A DNA stretch of 64,000 nucleotides, from assembly GCA_963930655.1 (NCBI GenBank), contig OZ005615.1:11240001-11304000 (forward strand), given 5' to 3'. How positions within the stretch are numbered: position 1 is the first letter of the stretch; the number at the start of each line of letters is the position of its first letter. Shown one piece after another: positions 20,999 to 32,090 of the stretch. The position numbers and the translations under genes were made by a program. Origin of the DNA: Myrica gale (taxonomy: Eukaryota > Streptophyta > Magnoliopsida > Fagales > Myricaceae). The notes beneath the pieces were generated by a model that ran no database searches, had not been told where the DNA came from, and saw only the letters and a list, made by a program, of their open reading frames with translations.

Positions 20999-21511
20999 AA
21001 AATTAGATCGAGAGACTTACACACAACGTTAAACCCTTGCGTGAGTTGCCTATCTTCTAAGGAAACATAATAGGAGTACGCGAATTTCTGTTTTCGCCGT
21101 TCTATATCTGTTTTTCTTTACTATTGCCATTTCCCTCTCCGATTTGAGTAAAGATGAACAAAAGAGTGGCTCCACCACCACAGGATTCCGTTGTTACCAA
21201 AAAAAAAACATTAACAAAATTATCACTAAAGGAATTTCGATCTTTTCGTATTTTACTATATCTGGATTAGTGTTTTTGTTTTCTGTAGTTATATTAAAGA
21301 CTATAATGTAATTTATAAAAACGTCCCTTCAAGGACTCTTTTATAAGTCTTATCAGCGAACCGGTAGAAGAAGAAAAGAGAGAGCTGCCTATGGGCGTTT
21401 TAGTATACAGCCCGTAACACTCCGTTCATCAGTCACCGACACGCATGGCCGATTTATCGTTGTTGCCCTCGCGGACATAACCTCCCTAGAACCCCAGCTG
21501 TATCATGAATT
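20999..21511. promoter_or_regulatory. Upstream region of the PPR gene
   Basis: AT-rich upstream sequence of the minus-strand PPR gene. No clear TATA position can be assigned. The phrase ATTTATCGTTGTTGCC occurs here (about 21453) and again at about 22406, on either side of the inserted element at 21512-22377. Confidence 0.35.
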
Positions 21512-22377
21512 CAGTGGCGGGGGCAGGCACCGGTTGGCCCAGTGTTGATTTTTTTTTTTAACTAATATTTGTCCAGCGGTGTCCAATTTCATGCAAAAAC
21601 GGAATTAAATTTTATTAAATGGGGTTTTAGAAAGCTTGTGTTAACGGAGTTGGGAACAAGATTGTTGATCCTATTGTCTCGATGATTATCTACCTAATTG
21701 TACTGGTCAGCTCGTGTGAACAAGGAGTTGTATGAACTAGAAACTCCTAGAGCGGTTGAAATTGAATCGGGTCATTATTATTTTTCTTTGTTTCTGAGGT
21801 AGGTCCTCTTGAAATAAAATCTTGTTTTAGATTAAGGTTTCACATGCTTTTATAAGATCTTGATGTTGTTTTTTGTTATGATGTTATTTATAGACTGAAA
21901 AGTATATTTTAGGTAATTAAAATTTTTAAGAGGATATGTTCAATCTTTTGATATTCTATTGAATCCGCATTATGTACCATCTTGGAAGTCGAATGTATAA
22001 ACATGTCTTTTCTTTTTGTTCACTTGTTAAACGAAAAATAAAAATCAGACCTTGAGTGTTCTTCCTTCCAATAACAATAGAGAGAGCAAGTTGCAAAAGC
22101 TAAACAGTTCTGCCCTAAAATTTGTACATAGTTAATATTAATAGTACAAATTAATTGTTGCATCTTTTTAGATAACTTCGCTTCCCAACATAAAATATCA
22201 TTATTACCCATGATAGAAGAGGCAATAAGGCATAATATATTTCAATTTAATATATTTTTAATATTTTAATCTTTAATTTTTAATATTTTAACTCTAGATA
22301 TTTTTTCACCTTACTAGTAAAAAAAATTTCCTTTAAAAATTAGCCCTCTTTCAGATTTATTCCTAACTCCACCACTG
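21512..22377. mobile_element. Unclassified element with CAGTGGCGG-type terminal inverted repeats, 866 bp
   Basis: The left end CAGTGGCGGGGGCAGG pairs with the complement of the right end, CAGTGGTGGAGTTAGG. CCCAGCTGTA occurs 10 bases before the left end and directly after the right end, which may be a target duplication offset by 9 bases. The interior is AT-rich without protein. The superfamily cannot be decided from this. Confidence 0.5.
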
Positions 22378-22739
22378 CCCAGCTGTAACTCTCTAGCCTA
22401 GAATTTATCGTTGTTGCCTCACGACTCAAGTTATTTTGGGCCACAAAACGAAAGGCGAAACAAAGCAAGCAGACTATTGGGCTACAAAGTCAAAAAATAT
22501 ACTTCGACAATAAAGCCTCGTTAAATCTGGACTCGGCACCACGATAATAATAGTGGGCAATGTAGATGAGAAATGGAGAACTTGCATGTAATACCACCCT
22601 TAATTCCAACAAAACTACAAACGATAGATACAGTGGCACCATAAAGTAATTTACGAGAGAGATGAATCAATGTTGTGGACCTCTAGATGCCATCAAGATG
22701 CAAGAATATCTACCCATAAGAGGAAAATGGGACCTAAGC

Positions 22740-24782
22740 TTAAAACTCCATCTTCACAATCGCATTAGAAACCAGTGTTGATGCCGAAGACAATGATTCT
22801 GACTGAAACCAATCCTTGGCACAAATAAGGGCCTCGAGCGTCATAGGAGGCAGCAAACTCCTGTAGTTATCCATCTTTCTCAGATCAGTATCAAACACAG
22901 AGTCAGGAGCCACAGTACACACTGGTATCGACAAGACATCAGAAGCCATCTTTGATAGGGTTGGGTACTTCAGTTTATTCAGTTTCCACCACCCTAAAAT
23001 GTCAAACTCTTGTGCCCTAGGCAGAAGAGACTCTTCCAGATACTGATCTAGTTCCGACTTCATGTGCTGGCTACTTGTTATCTCATTGATATAGGTTTCA
23101 AAGTCCGAAAGCCCATCCACAGTTGAAACTTGGGTTCCTTCTTGAGATCCTTCTTGCTGAGTCTCTGTTTTCATGATACCCTCATTACCTTCTTCGATTG
23201 CCAGTAGAGGAAGTGCTCGTGCAATATATTCCAGAAAGAGTTCATGGACACTATCATTGACAGCCCTAATCCATGATTCAGCATTCTCACCGTAGATCTT
23301 GGCAAAGGTGAACTCCACAAGCTTCATTTTGAACCTTGGATCCAAAACAACAGCTATTGCTAAAACCAGATAGCAATCTTTCCAATATTTATCAAAATTT
23401 TCTTGCATAGGTTTGATCAAATTGCTAACGAAGGGATCCTGGCTCATGGCTGCATGTGTCAACTCTATTTGAATTTTAGACACTTCAAGAAAGAATGTAT
23501 TGGAAGATGGGTAGCTTGGGTTAGTTAAAATGTTAGACGCATCGAACAAATGCTTCAAGTATGTGCAGAGGGTTTCTACCTGCTTCCACTCCTCCATTGA
23601 AGGAGTCATCTTGAAATCAGGATCGGAGGTATCCAGGCAATTAAAGACTTCCTTCAATTCACAGGCAGATACTAGCATATGATAAGTTGTATTCCACCTA
23701 GTTTGGTCATCAATTGAAAGGAACTTAGCACTAGGAACTTGAAGTTGTTCCTTCAGCTCATCGAACTTCTCTTTGTGGGATTCCGAAGTATTCACATACT
23801 TGACACTGTCACGGATCTTTTGGATTGTCTCCTGCATTGCCCCTAATGCATCTTGCACAAGATGACTAAGAACACGAGCATAGCACTTTCCTATTAACAA
23901 CTGACCATTGAGCATGAGTGGATTCCTGACAGAAAGTAGGCCTCTTAGATTTCCAATTGAAGTTTCATTTGAGAAGGATTGATCAACTGTAAGGGCAAAC
24001 AGCCTGCCCTCCAAATGCCAATCAGATAGGCAAGCCACAACAGCTTGATTGAGGGCATAATCTGATTCAGGGGAAGGTAACATAAAGACATTAAGGACCC
24101 GACGCTGTAGATTCCAATCGCCATCAATGAAATATCCTGTTAGGAAAACATATCCTAAAGTTTGATTTGACGTCCATAAATCCAATGTAAGGCTGACATG
24201 TCCGTGAATTCCACTTATTAGATTCAGTAGGCTTTGTTTTTCCCGCAGGTACATATCCACACAATTCCCTTGAACAGTGTTGAAGCTCGAAATATTGAAC
24301 TGAGGTTGAAGAGTCCGTATGAAGTCAATGAAACCAGAATGTTCAACAATGTGAAGTGGATAGTCATGCAGAATGATCATCTTAGCAATCTCATAGCTGC
24401 AGCGGTCCTGATCAAAAGGGATGCTTGCAAGCCCATGGGTTACTCTCTGACGTTTTTTGGGAGGATCAATACCACTTCCTGAACCCCCAGTTCTGGAGCC
24501 CGGTGTAAATGGAGATTGCTGATTTTTCTGGCGGAATACTGGGCAAATTCCCAAGGCAATATGACGTTTGAGATGGCTGGTGCCTGCCAGCTTCGAACCA
24601 GTTATGTAAGCAAAAGACTTTTTGCATAGCTTACAGCATGCCTTAGTACATCCAGGTCCGACTGTTTCTATCGTGAAGTGCTCCCAGACAATAGACTTCT
24701 TTCTCCTACGCTTATTAGGCTGTGCTTCTGAGCTCAATGGCTCATAGTTATCAGTAGGGGTGATAGGGTAATCTAACTCCAT
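22740..24782 (-). CDS. BED-finger hAT transposase-derived protein, DAYSLEEPER-like
   Basis: 680-aa protein of the domesticated hAT class (DAYSLEEPER/RICESLEEPER), nuclear DNA-binding proteins needed for normal plant growth in Arabidopsis and rice. N-terminal basic patch KRRRKK, then a BED zinc finger SIVWEHFT..CCKLCKKSF..SHLKRH with C50, C53, H70 and H74. The RNase H-like hAT core follows (LTLDLWTSNQTLGYVFLTGYF, DQTRWNTTYHML), then a YWKDCYLVLAIAVVLDPRFKM block near residue 465, and a C-terminal dimerisation region (LDQYLEESLLPR, DILGWWKLNKLKYPTLSKMASDVLSIP). One open exon with no damage. No terminal inverted repeats or 8-bp duplication bound it, as expected for a host gene and not a live transposon. 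A 2.3-kb intron separates the coding exon from a leader exon. Confidence 0.93.
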   Translation of the reverse strand: MELDYPITPTDNYEPLSSEAQPNKRRRKKSIVWEHFTIETVGPGCTKACCKLCKKSFAYITGSKLAGTSHLKRHIALGICPVFRQKNQQSPFTPGSRTGGSGSGIDPPKKRQRVTHGLASIPFDQDRCSYEIAKMIILHDYPLHIVEHSGFIDFIRTLQPQFNISSFNTVQGNCVDMYLREKQSLLNLISGIHGHVSLTLDLWTSNQTLGYVFLTGYFIDGDWNLQRRVLNVFMLPSPESDYALNQAVVACLSDWHLEGRLFALTVDQSFSNETSIGNLRGLLSVRNPLMLNGQLLIGKCYARVLSHLVQDALGAMQETIQKIRDSVKYVNTSESHKEKFDELKEQLQVPSAKFLSIDDQTRWNTTYHMLVSACELKEVFNCLDTSDPDFKMTPSMEEWKQVETLCTYLKHLFDASNILTNPSYPSSNTFFLEVSKIQIELTHAAMSQDPFVSNLIKPMQENFDKYWKDCYLVLAIAVVLDPRFKMKLVEFTFAKIYGENAESWIRAVNDSVHELFLEYIARALPLLAIEEGNEGIMKTETQQEGSQEGTQVSTVDGLSDFETYINEITSSQHMKSELDQYLEESLLPRAQEFDILGWWKLNKLKYPTLSKMASDVLSIPVCTVAPDSVFDTDLRKMDNYRSLLPPMTLEALICAKDWFQSESLSSASTLVSNAIVKMEF

Positions 24783-24789
24783 GGTAGTC

Positions 24790-27126
24790 CTAAAAGGAAC
24801 ATAAAGTATTACGAAGGGGCATGAATAAGCAGATGCTCAAAAGCCAAAAATATGAAATTGGTATAAAAGATGCACTTATATCATTAGAAGGATAACTCCA
24901 CTTTCAATAACCCAATTATACAAAGTGCACAAAGAGATGACAAAAAAAAATGCTCAGCAACAAGAAAACAGAATCATGATTTAATCGACTTGGGACTGCT
25001 GTATCCCCGTTGGACCAAGTGAACTAAGAGGCTGTTCGGTGATTGAGTTTTTTGAGAATTTTTTGTGTTTTGAGAATTTTTAGGTGATGTTAACTTTATT
25101 GGTATGCGTGCTGTAGTTATTTTTAGGTGAGGTTAAAAAACATGTTCGGTTTGTGTATTCTCAGGATTCAAAAAATCCTGAGAATACTAAATTACCGAAC
25201 AAGCCCTAAGTACCTAATCAGTCGTTACACATTTCACAGTAAACGCACATGGCATTTTTAGTGGGCAAATCAAAGCAGTAATCTTATGCGAACAATTAAA
25301 ATGAGTGCGACCCACAATCTGAGAGAGCATAGAATTTTAAGACAATACAGAACTTTGAGAAAAGAGATGAGATCAAAGGATTCACGTCTATCCGCTAAAA
25401 AGGAACTCATATTATCAATGAATCATTCATTACCAAACAATAAAGCAAGTGATCATGGGAAAAAAACAACAACAAAGGTTTTAGCTGCAATCTTGCAGTA
25501 GAATCACTAGGCGCAAAATGTACAGATATAAAAGTCTAGCAGCACAGAAGAACTTAAATCCCATACAGGCTTCAAAACAAGATGCCACATACATCAACAT
25601 GACTCATTATTGATAGTGATAGAAAACTACTGGTTCTTGTTGTTATCATTGTTGCGAAAGGGTCAGGTTTCCTGCTATTGCATACTCTTAAACGTGACAA
25701 CCGCGAATCAAGTTTGTTAGGCGGAGAAAGAAAGATGGTCTAGCACAACGTTTCAGGATAGAAACCAGAAAAGTGGGATACAAATACCAGTCTGCCTCAG
25801 TTAAAAATACCGCAACGATGTATAATGTTCTTGTATCGATAAATAACTAGCTAAACAAATCCAACACCCCATCTGTGAGGAAGTCAAGTACCAGCCAAAT
25901 CAAGGTGCTTTTACCGAACAATGTTTAAATGCACTCAACAGAAACATTTTGAAAAGAACTTCACATAAAGCTAATAATCAGCATGTCCATTTTTAGTACA
26001 GGCGAACCAAACTGTGAATCTGATTGCATCATTATACAATACACACACAGGATAAAATAATGGATTATTGAAGTTTAAGCACCAGCAAGGCAGGAAAAAC
26101 ATGAGTGATGACTCGTTTGTTGAGACATAGTCTAATGAGCACACTGGTTAGGATAGAACCTCTCTCATACATGACATAAACAAGCCTGATTATCTTCCCA
26201 AAGCCGCCTAAAAACATTTCACTGCAAACACAGACACAGAACGGTATGATGATAGCTGTTTTAGCCTTTTTCCATGCAATTTGGTTCTATTCTTCGTTTC
26301 ATTAGGAAAATCAAGAAAAAGAGAGACAACCCCAACAACATCCCACCTCTTTAAAACACCCGAGCTACAACGCAGGGGTAGATTGGTCCATTAAATACAG
26401 TTGACGCGAAGTACCCTTTTCCTTTGGCTTACAGAAGAGGATTGACGACACTCGGCAAAATTATGCACGCGACGGACATAACTGTCACTTTGGGCCATAA
26501 AAAAGTAGCCCATTGGACATAAAATTACTCAACTGTGTTTACTTGTACCCTAATGAAAAGCTTCTGCAAGTAAGTTTAAACCCAGAACTATTTCTCTGTG
26601 GCCTGGGCGTACGATAACTTATGCCGAAACTAATTGTACTTTTCATATGCCCCCTCGGGGACATCCAATAAAATTGTAACTTAGACATTTAGACACAGAG
26701 AATAAATCTCGAAGGACGTTTTCAAACTGTCTTCCCAAAAGAAACGCTTATTCTAAGCTCGACAAAAAGATCGTCCTCGAGCTTCATCCGAGACCTTAAT
26801 CAAAACCCTAAAAGGACACAATCCCCCTATCTGCAATCAGTCCAACTCATACACATACGTACGTACAAAGAGACCTACATCAAGTACACATATCGACCTA
26901 AAATTCCCGATACAAGCTCCGGAAACTAAAATGTCAGACCAAACTAGATAATAAGCAAAAACTTAAGGAAACCCAGAAAACCGGATAATCAAGAACGCCA
27001 GACAACCAAGGGAGAACAATCAGATCGAAGAAAAGTAGCACAAATCACAGAAAACACAGTGAAAAACATCAACTAAATTATCTCCCCTCGACAATCAAGA
27101 GAGAACAAAAAAGTTGGAGTTCTTAC
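24790..27126 (-). other. 5'-UTR intron of the DAYSLEEPER-like gene
   Basis: On the minus strand a donor ATTCATC/GTAAGA lies at 27127/27126 and an acceptor CCTTTTAG ends at 24790, seven bases before the ATG at 24782. The 2.3 kb between hold no convincing ORF on either strand apart from a Tourist-like MITE at 25028-25206. The leader exon would run from about 27127 up to about 27440. UTR introns of this size are common in domesticated-transposase genes; this one is inferred from splice motifs only. Confidence 0.6.
25028..25206. mobile_element. Tourist-like (PIF/Harbinger) MITE, 179 bp
   Basis: The left end GAGGCTGTTCGGTGA pairs with the complement of the right end GGGCTTGTTCGGTAA. TAA target duplications at 25025-25027 and 25207-25209. 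The interior has GTTTTGAGAATTTTTAGGTG and TTAACTTTATTGGTATGCG, also present in reverse in the copy at 34792-34970, which has the same length. Confidence 0.85.
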
Positions 27127-27464
27127 GATGAATCGCCGACGCGTGTATAGATTCCACAGTGCAACTCCGAATCTAGGGCTTTGAATTTTTTCGATTTTCG
27201 TATTTTCTTAATTAATTAATATCGAAAAAAATTCAAATTTTTGGTAGAGGGAGGTTGAAGACGAAGTTGATGGGCTTGAGCTTAGAATCGAGAAAGGTTC
27301 TGAGCTTTGAGAACGAAAACCCTAATGGACCCTAAAGGGGCTAGGGCTAAGAAGAGTTAGGCCTTCTTTTAGTTTTTTTTTCTTCTGTAGGGGCGTGGAT
27401 GAGAACGACACAAAGGGTGTACGGTGGAATAAGAAAGCTGGATTGGATTGTAGACTTGGGTCCA

Positions 27465-27500
27465 TCCATCTGTGTATATATATATATACAGAGAGAGGGT
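27465..27500 (-). promoter_or_regulatory. Candidate TATA region of the DAYSLEEPER-like gene
   Basis: A (TA)n tract, TATATATATATATAC, at about 27475-27490 lies upstream of the inferred leader exon. CT-rich sequence typical of plant leaders follows on the minus strand. Core promoter role is an inference. Confidence 0.35.
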
Positions 27501-27647
27501 ATGAGTAATTAGTTTGATGGACCAGGATACCCATATCTGCGGTTGTCAATAGAGCCCACCCATCTAGTACATGGGAAATCTAGACCGTCCGATTTTCCTG
27601 ATATACCACATTTGATTTAGTTGATTAGCGGTGGGAGGGGATTTGAG

Positions 27648-28144
27648 TAGGGCTGCACAACCGGAATGCGGTCCGGTTTTTCGGACCGCATTGCTGTCCT
27701 TAAATAATAGAGGACCGGACCGGACCACTTATAAGTGGTCCGGTCCGGTCCGGTTTCACTAAATGCGGTCCGGTCCGGACCACTTAAGTGGTCCGGGCCG
27801 GTTTTAATTTTTTTTAATTTTTTTCAATTTTTTTAATTTTTTAAATTTTTTTCAAAATTTTTTTTAGGTTAATTTCAAATGGGAAGTGTATATAAAAATG
27901 TTAAGTTTTAGTTTAGATAAAAATTAAACGTTTTATGTTTATAATTTGTATTAAAAATATAAAAAAATATATTTTTTTTTATTTTTTTAATAAATGCGGT
28001 CCGGTCCGGTCCGGACCGCATTTATTATTAAAGAGGACCGGACCGGACCGGACTGCATTTTTAAAAAAAGGACCGGACCGGACCGGAAATCCGGTCCGAT
28101 TTTCCGGTCTGGTCCGGTCTGCGGTCCGGTTCTGTTCACCCCTA
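27648..28144. mobile_element. hAT MITE with CCGGTCCGGT arrays, 497 bp
   Basis: Ends TAGGGCTGCACAACCGG and (complement of right end) TAGGGGTGAACAGAACCGG. A perfect 8-bp target duplication GATTTGAG lies at 27640-27647 and 28145-28152. Inside, runs of GGTCCGGTCCGG on each side pair with each other around an AT-rich centre, giving a strong hairpin. No protein. Same family as 38821-39196. Confidence 0.9.
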
Positions 28145-28926
28145 GATTTGAGGGAATCAAGAGTCGAGTCGGTGGGATTATGGTGACCAAATTACACAAG
28201 GAAACGTATAGAATAGGAAGATTAGTGGCCGCAGATACGCAATTAGTAGAGCAATTAATGATGGTTTTTGACGCAGAATAAGAAATATATATGTAACAGA
28301 ATATTCTAAGGATTTTAAAGGAGAGTTAATCCTTTTTTATTGACCTTAATTTTAATTCTATTGATTATTCTGACCCTGACTTTGTTTTTTGTTCTCAACA
28401 ATTAACAGAAGGATCATTCATCAGCATAAGCTGTGCGCCAAAGAACTAAACCCCTACTAAATCTCTATCTTAAAGGAAACTAGAATTAGAATTTAGGTTG
28501 TTAGGTTATTGTTAATAATGTATATCTACTAGGGATAAATATCAATTTCATCCCTGCCGTTTATCATATAATCTGATTAGTCCCTTAAAACTTAGGCCCT
28601 GTTTGGGATTGCTGTGAAAAAAAGAGCTTTTATCCATAAAGCTTTTGCTTGTAGAGCTTTTAACTGTAGAGCTTTATTAAAATGTTGTTTAACTGTTTGG
28701 CAACTATATGTTTTAAAGTGATTTGAATCTATTATACATGTTTGTTAACAAAACATAAAAACTACTTTTAGGTGTTAAAAATGACCAAAAAGTACCTATA
28801 TCTCATTTTATTCAATTATAATATGTTTTTCTCAAAAGTAATTGAGAAAGTACCCTTCCTCCACTACTTTCGTGTATCTCATCAAGCTAGCAAATCAGTA
28901 TTTAATTTCTAAATAAATTCATTTTG

Positions 28927-29193
28927 TTAGCAAATCAATTCAGTAGCATCAATTGTCTTTTTCACTAGATCCCATCCAAGGCCAGTTTCCTTTCCTACCA
29001 ATTTCATCCAAGTGTTCCAATCTTTTTTCATACTATCCCACTTGTTTTTAAGCTGCTTGTAGTTATATGATTTACCCATCTTCTCGCTGAATTTATGTAC
29101 CACATTTTGCCACCTTATCCTATTAAAATGTGTTCCTAAGCGATTACCAGAGTAGATCTCACTAATACATATGTCAATATATTCTTCTAACAT
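28927..29193 (-). CDS. Myb/SANT-like DNA-binding domain fragment of the Harbinger element
   Basis: 88-codon ORF whose text (FNRIRWQNVVHKFSEKMG, KQLKNKWDSMKKDWNTW, GLGWDLVKKTIDA) is the Myb/SANT-like domain found in plant PIF/Harbinger ORF1 proteins and in L10-interacting Myb proteins. The trihelix tryptophans are present (RWQN, KWDS, DWNTW, GWD). The remainder of the usual protein is missing; a short second exon upstream cannot be excluded. Expression is unknown. Confidence 0.65.
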   Translation of the reverse strand: MLEEYIDICISEIYSGNRLGTHFNRIRWQNVVHKFSEKMGKSYNYKQLKNKWDSMKKDWNTWMKLVGKETGLGWDLVKKTIDATELIC

Positions 29194-29731
29194 TTTTTCT
29201 GTCCAAACTATCCTCGTGGCCTAAGTTTCTTGACTCTGTGCAGCCATACCAATAACATTGCTTTGATTTTTCTTGACCATATTTCCTACCATCATGTTGC
29301 AATAATGAATAAGCAAACACAGTTGTTAAAAAGATAAATAATTGCAAATACGTTGGCATGCCTAAAAGAAAAGAAACTCAACTCAAAAGACCATATATGA
29401 AACAAAACAACAGAAAAGAGAATTAAAAAAATATATAAGCAAATAAAAATATATATCAGCAAGAAAAGTACGCGAAAAATAAACAGAAAACAATATAATT
29501 CAAAACTGAAATCAACTGAGATAATTATTCTAGCTACGATGGAACCTTTCACAGTAATTTAAATACAACAACTGAAAGAATGAAGTCATTGTGCAGAACA
29601 ACTGAAAGAATTAATAGATACAAATATAAAATCAAATAAACGAAGGCATGAAAATAAAAATTGATTAAAAGCTGATAAAACTTACCGATTTTTCAACTTG
29701 AATTTTGTTCTCCCACCAGCTTTATCAGGGA

Positions 29732-29899
29732 AAGTGAGAAATTATAGGAAAAATGTACGGGAAGTGAATCAAGAAAAGAGAAGAAAGTGAAATAGGAAGT
29801 TGGATGGTTTGGGGGAAGTGAGAAATTATAGGAAAAATATACTGGAAGTGAATCAAGAAAGGAGAAGAAAGTGGAATGAGAAGTTGGATAGTTGGGGTC
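29732..29899. repeat. 84-bp tandem duplication inside the Harbinger element
   Basis: AAGTGAGAAATTATAGGAAA starts at 29732 and again at 29816, followed by GGAAGTGAATCAAGAAA.. in both copies. Two units with several differences. Confidence 0.8.
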
Positions 29900-30443
29900 A
29901 TTTTTGCCATTTAAAAAGTTTCATTAAACTTCAAGTGCGTCGCGCATAAGCTATTTTTCTGCGTTAAGGAAAAAGTTTCAATTTGATGCTTCTCCTTAAT
30001 GTGGATTTCCAACTTTTTAGGTATTAAACAAGTATTTTTTTATTTTTAGCCAAACACCTATTTTTGTGTGAAAAAGTGTTTTTCATGTATTAAAAGCTCT
30101 TTTTGAGCTCCCAGACGCAATCTCAAACGGGCCCTTAGTCATTGATCAAGTTTAAAGAACTTGTTTTGCAAAATTTAAGATTTTTGTATGAGGAAAAAAA
30201 TAAAATAACCCAATTTATTAAGGAACAAGATTCAACTTCATCATAGAAAGTCTCGAATCTTAGGCACAGGACGCACACCACTAAATCACCATAATTGGAG
30301 CAAAAAACTTGAAAATATTCAACCTCATTTTGAGATAAATTTGGCTTAAAAGAATGAAAACAAAAATAAAAGGACGGAAATGTCTCTTCGTTAACTTGCG
30401 TGGAAAGCTTTCAAAGCTGCCTCTGTTGATCATAACAAGGACT

Positions 30444-31140
30444 ATATTTTTTTTTATAGATCAAGCTCCAAAAGGAGGAACCTAATTACACTGACCAGGA
30501 TATTTAAGCCGGTGGGATCCTTAAAAGGATTGGAGAAAGTCACTATATGCTCCATGCAAAGTAGTGTGAGCGATGGCCGGACACAGTAGACAAAGCTACC
30601 AGACCTAAGCTTGCCAGCAAATACAGCACCACAACCCGGTACAGACAGCCCTAACAAGGACAGGACATATCCACAAGGGATCAGAAAGCCCCACGCAAGA
30701 GGCGGAAAAAACAAACAACCAACAAAATCTAAACAACAACTAAAAAACCAACAAACAACAAAACCAAAAACCAACAACAGCAACAAGCAGAGAGGCCGAA
30801 CAACCAGCGGCGGCGGCGCGTGACCACCACGTGCCGCCGGAAGGTAGCAACTGTGTGGCGCTGGGTTCGCGAAGGGGAGCAGGATCCACCCAGGGGACGC
30901 GTGGCCACCAAAACAATCAAAAACAGTCTGAAAAAAGGAGCCCCGAGACTGACGCATGAGATCCACGTGTGGGGCGCTTGTGAAAGGATCCTCAGTGATG
31001 AATTGGGCGGCAAAATTCATGCGTGGGAGGATAGATGCCGAGATGAGGCGCCAAGGACACACATGGGCACCCTTGACAAGGTCACAGCGCGCGCAGCGAC
31101 AGCACCACAACCATGTCATGGCCTCAGCGCGCGCAAGCTA
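30444..31140 (-). mobile_element. Probable non-LTR retrotransposon 3' region
   Basis: Read on the minus strand the segment ends TTTTGGAGCTTGATCTAT followed by nine A (plus-strand T-run at 30447-30459), which looks like a poly(A)-ended LINE or large SINE. The 221-codon frame on that strand shows no conserved reverse transcriptase motif and is probably incidental. The upstream limit is unclear, and the GC-rich block around 30790-31140 may belong to another repeat. Confidence 0.35.
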
Positions 31141-31534
31141 AGCGCCCCTAACAAGGCATGACGCCTCACCAACGTTCATACCTGGCATACCAGCCAGTCG
31201 GCCACAAACATGCCATGACAAGCTCATGGCCAGCACATGACCTCGTCCACGACCTTGCTTTGACAAGACGCCACAGTAAGTCCTTAGCCACCAGCCAAGC
31301 CATGCAGCAGCAGACAAGCAGACAAAGGAGTGTCATGACACAGGATGACCACCACCACCAGCCACTACCAGTGGCGGAGCACCACCACCCCTACCAGTGC
31401 TAGGTGGGGAAAGGAAGAGGACGGGTCAGGGACCCGGAGGAGCATCACCACCCATGGTGGTTCAAGCGGCGGCGGACGACGGCGAGATCCTGGCATTGAT
31501 GGAGGTATCTTAGGTATTAGTTTCATTTTTTGTT

Positions 31535-32090
31535 ATGATTGAATAAATCATATCTTCTAGATTTAGGGATTCTTTCCTAAACTCTAGAAGATTCATTTCC
31601 TTTATGTTTATGTTCAATTAGACATGAGTCAATTAGGGTTTGTAAGCTCCTAAGAATGTCTATATAAACACCCTTAGGAGCATTAGAGTTATTCATTCAG
31701 AAGAGTAGAGTCTTGGATAGCCAGAGAGCTTTTGGGGTGGGATTTGGCCAGGCATAGGCAAGTATATGCTAAGTCGGTTTCAAGGCTAATAACCTTATTA
31801 CTTGAGATTCATTCTAGACTAATAACCTAGATTGGGTACCCGTTCTTGGGCTAATTAACCTTTGATCGGGATTGTTGTTTGTTCTTGTGGTCTTTGGGCT
31901 AATTAACCCTTAACCACATTCTTCGTGTTCATCAATAAACATCTCGAGTGTTCTCCATTTTGAGTGTTAGATCCTATATAAACAGCTCGTGTGTTACAGA
32001 TAACGGTTTAGGAGGATCGATTGGGGTGATCGTGTTCGAATCATTTGGCGGGAGTTGGCGGTGTTATGGTGGCCTAGACCTAGGTCCCTA
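31535..32090 (+). mobile_element. LTR-like fossil or other repeat with promoter-like signals
   Basis: Contains GTCTATATAAACACCC, a tract of repeated GGCTAATTAACC words, and AATAAACATC followed by GTGTTACA and CCCTAACA. This order of TATA, transcribed spacer and poly(A)-like signal resembles an LTR. No partner LTR, primer site or target duplication was found. Low confidence; no protein. Confidence 0.25.

Larger units (their letters stand above)
28595..30134 (-). mobile_element. PIF/Harbinger derivative, 1.54 kb, Myb-like ORF only
   Basis: Left end GGCCCTGTTTGGGATTGC, complement of the right end GGGCCCGTTTGAGATTGC; TTA target duplications at 28592-28594 and 30135-30137. Subterminal copies of AAGAGCTTTTA lie near both ends. 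PIF/Harbinger elements normally carry two genes, a DDE transposase and a Myb-like protein. Here only a piece of the Myb-like ORF remains (28927-29193, minus strand) and no transposase is seen, so it depends on helpers elsewhere if it moves at all. Confidence 0.85.

Noticed and set aside
22740-24782. DAYSLEEPER-like gene as an active hAT transposon
   Set aside because: No terminal inverted repeats or 8-bp duplications around it, and it has a long leader intron as a host gene would.
30454-31119. 221-codon minus-strand ORF
   Set aside because: Cys/Leu/Phe-rich run with no recognised domain inside probable LINE debris; it reads into a poly(A)-like end.
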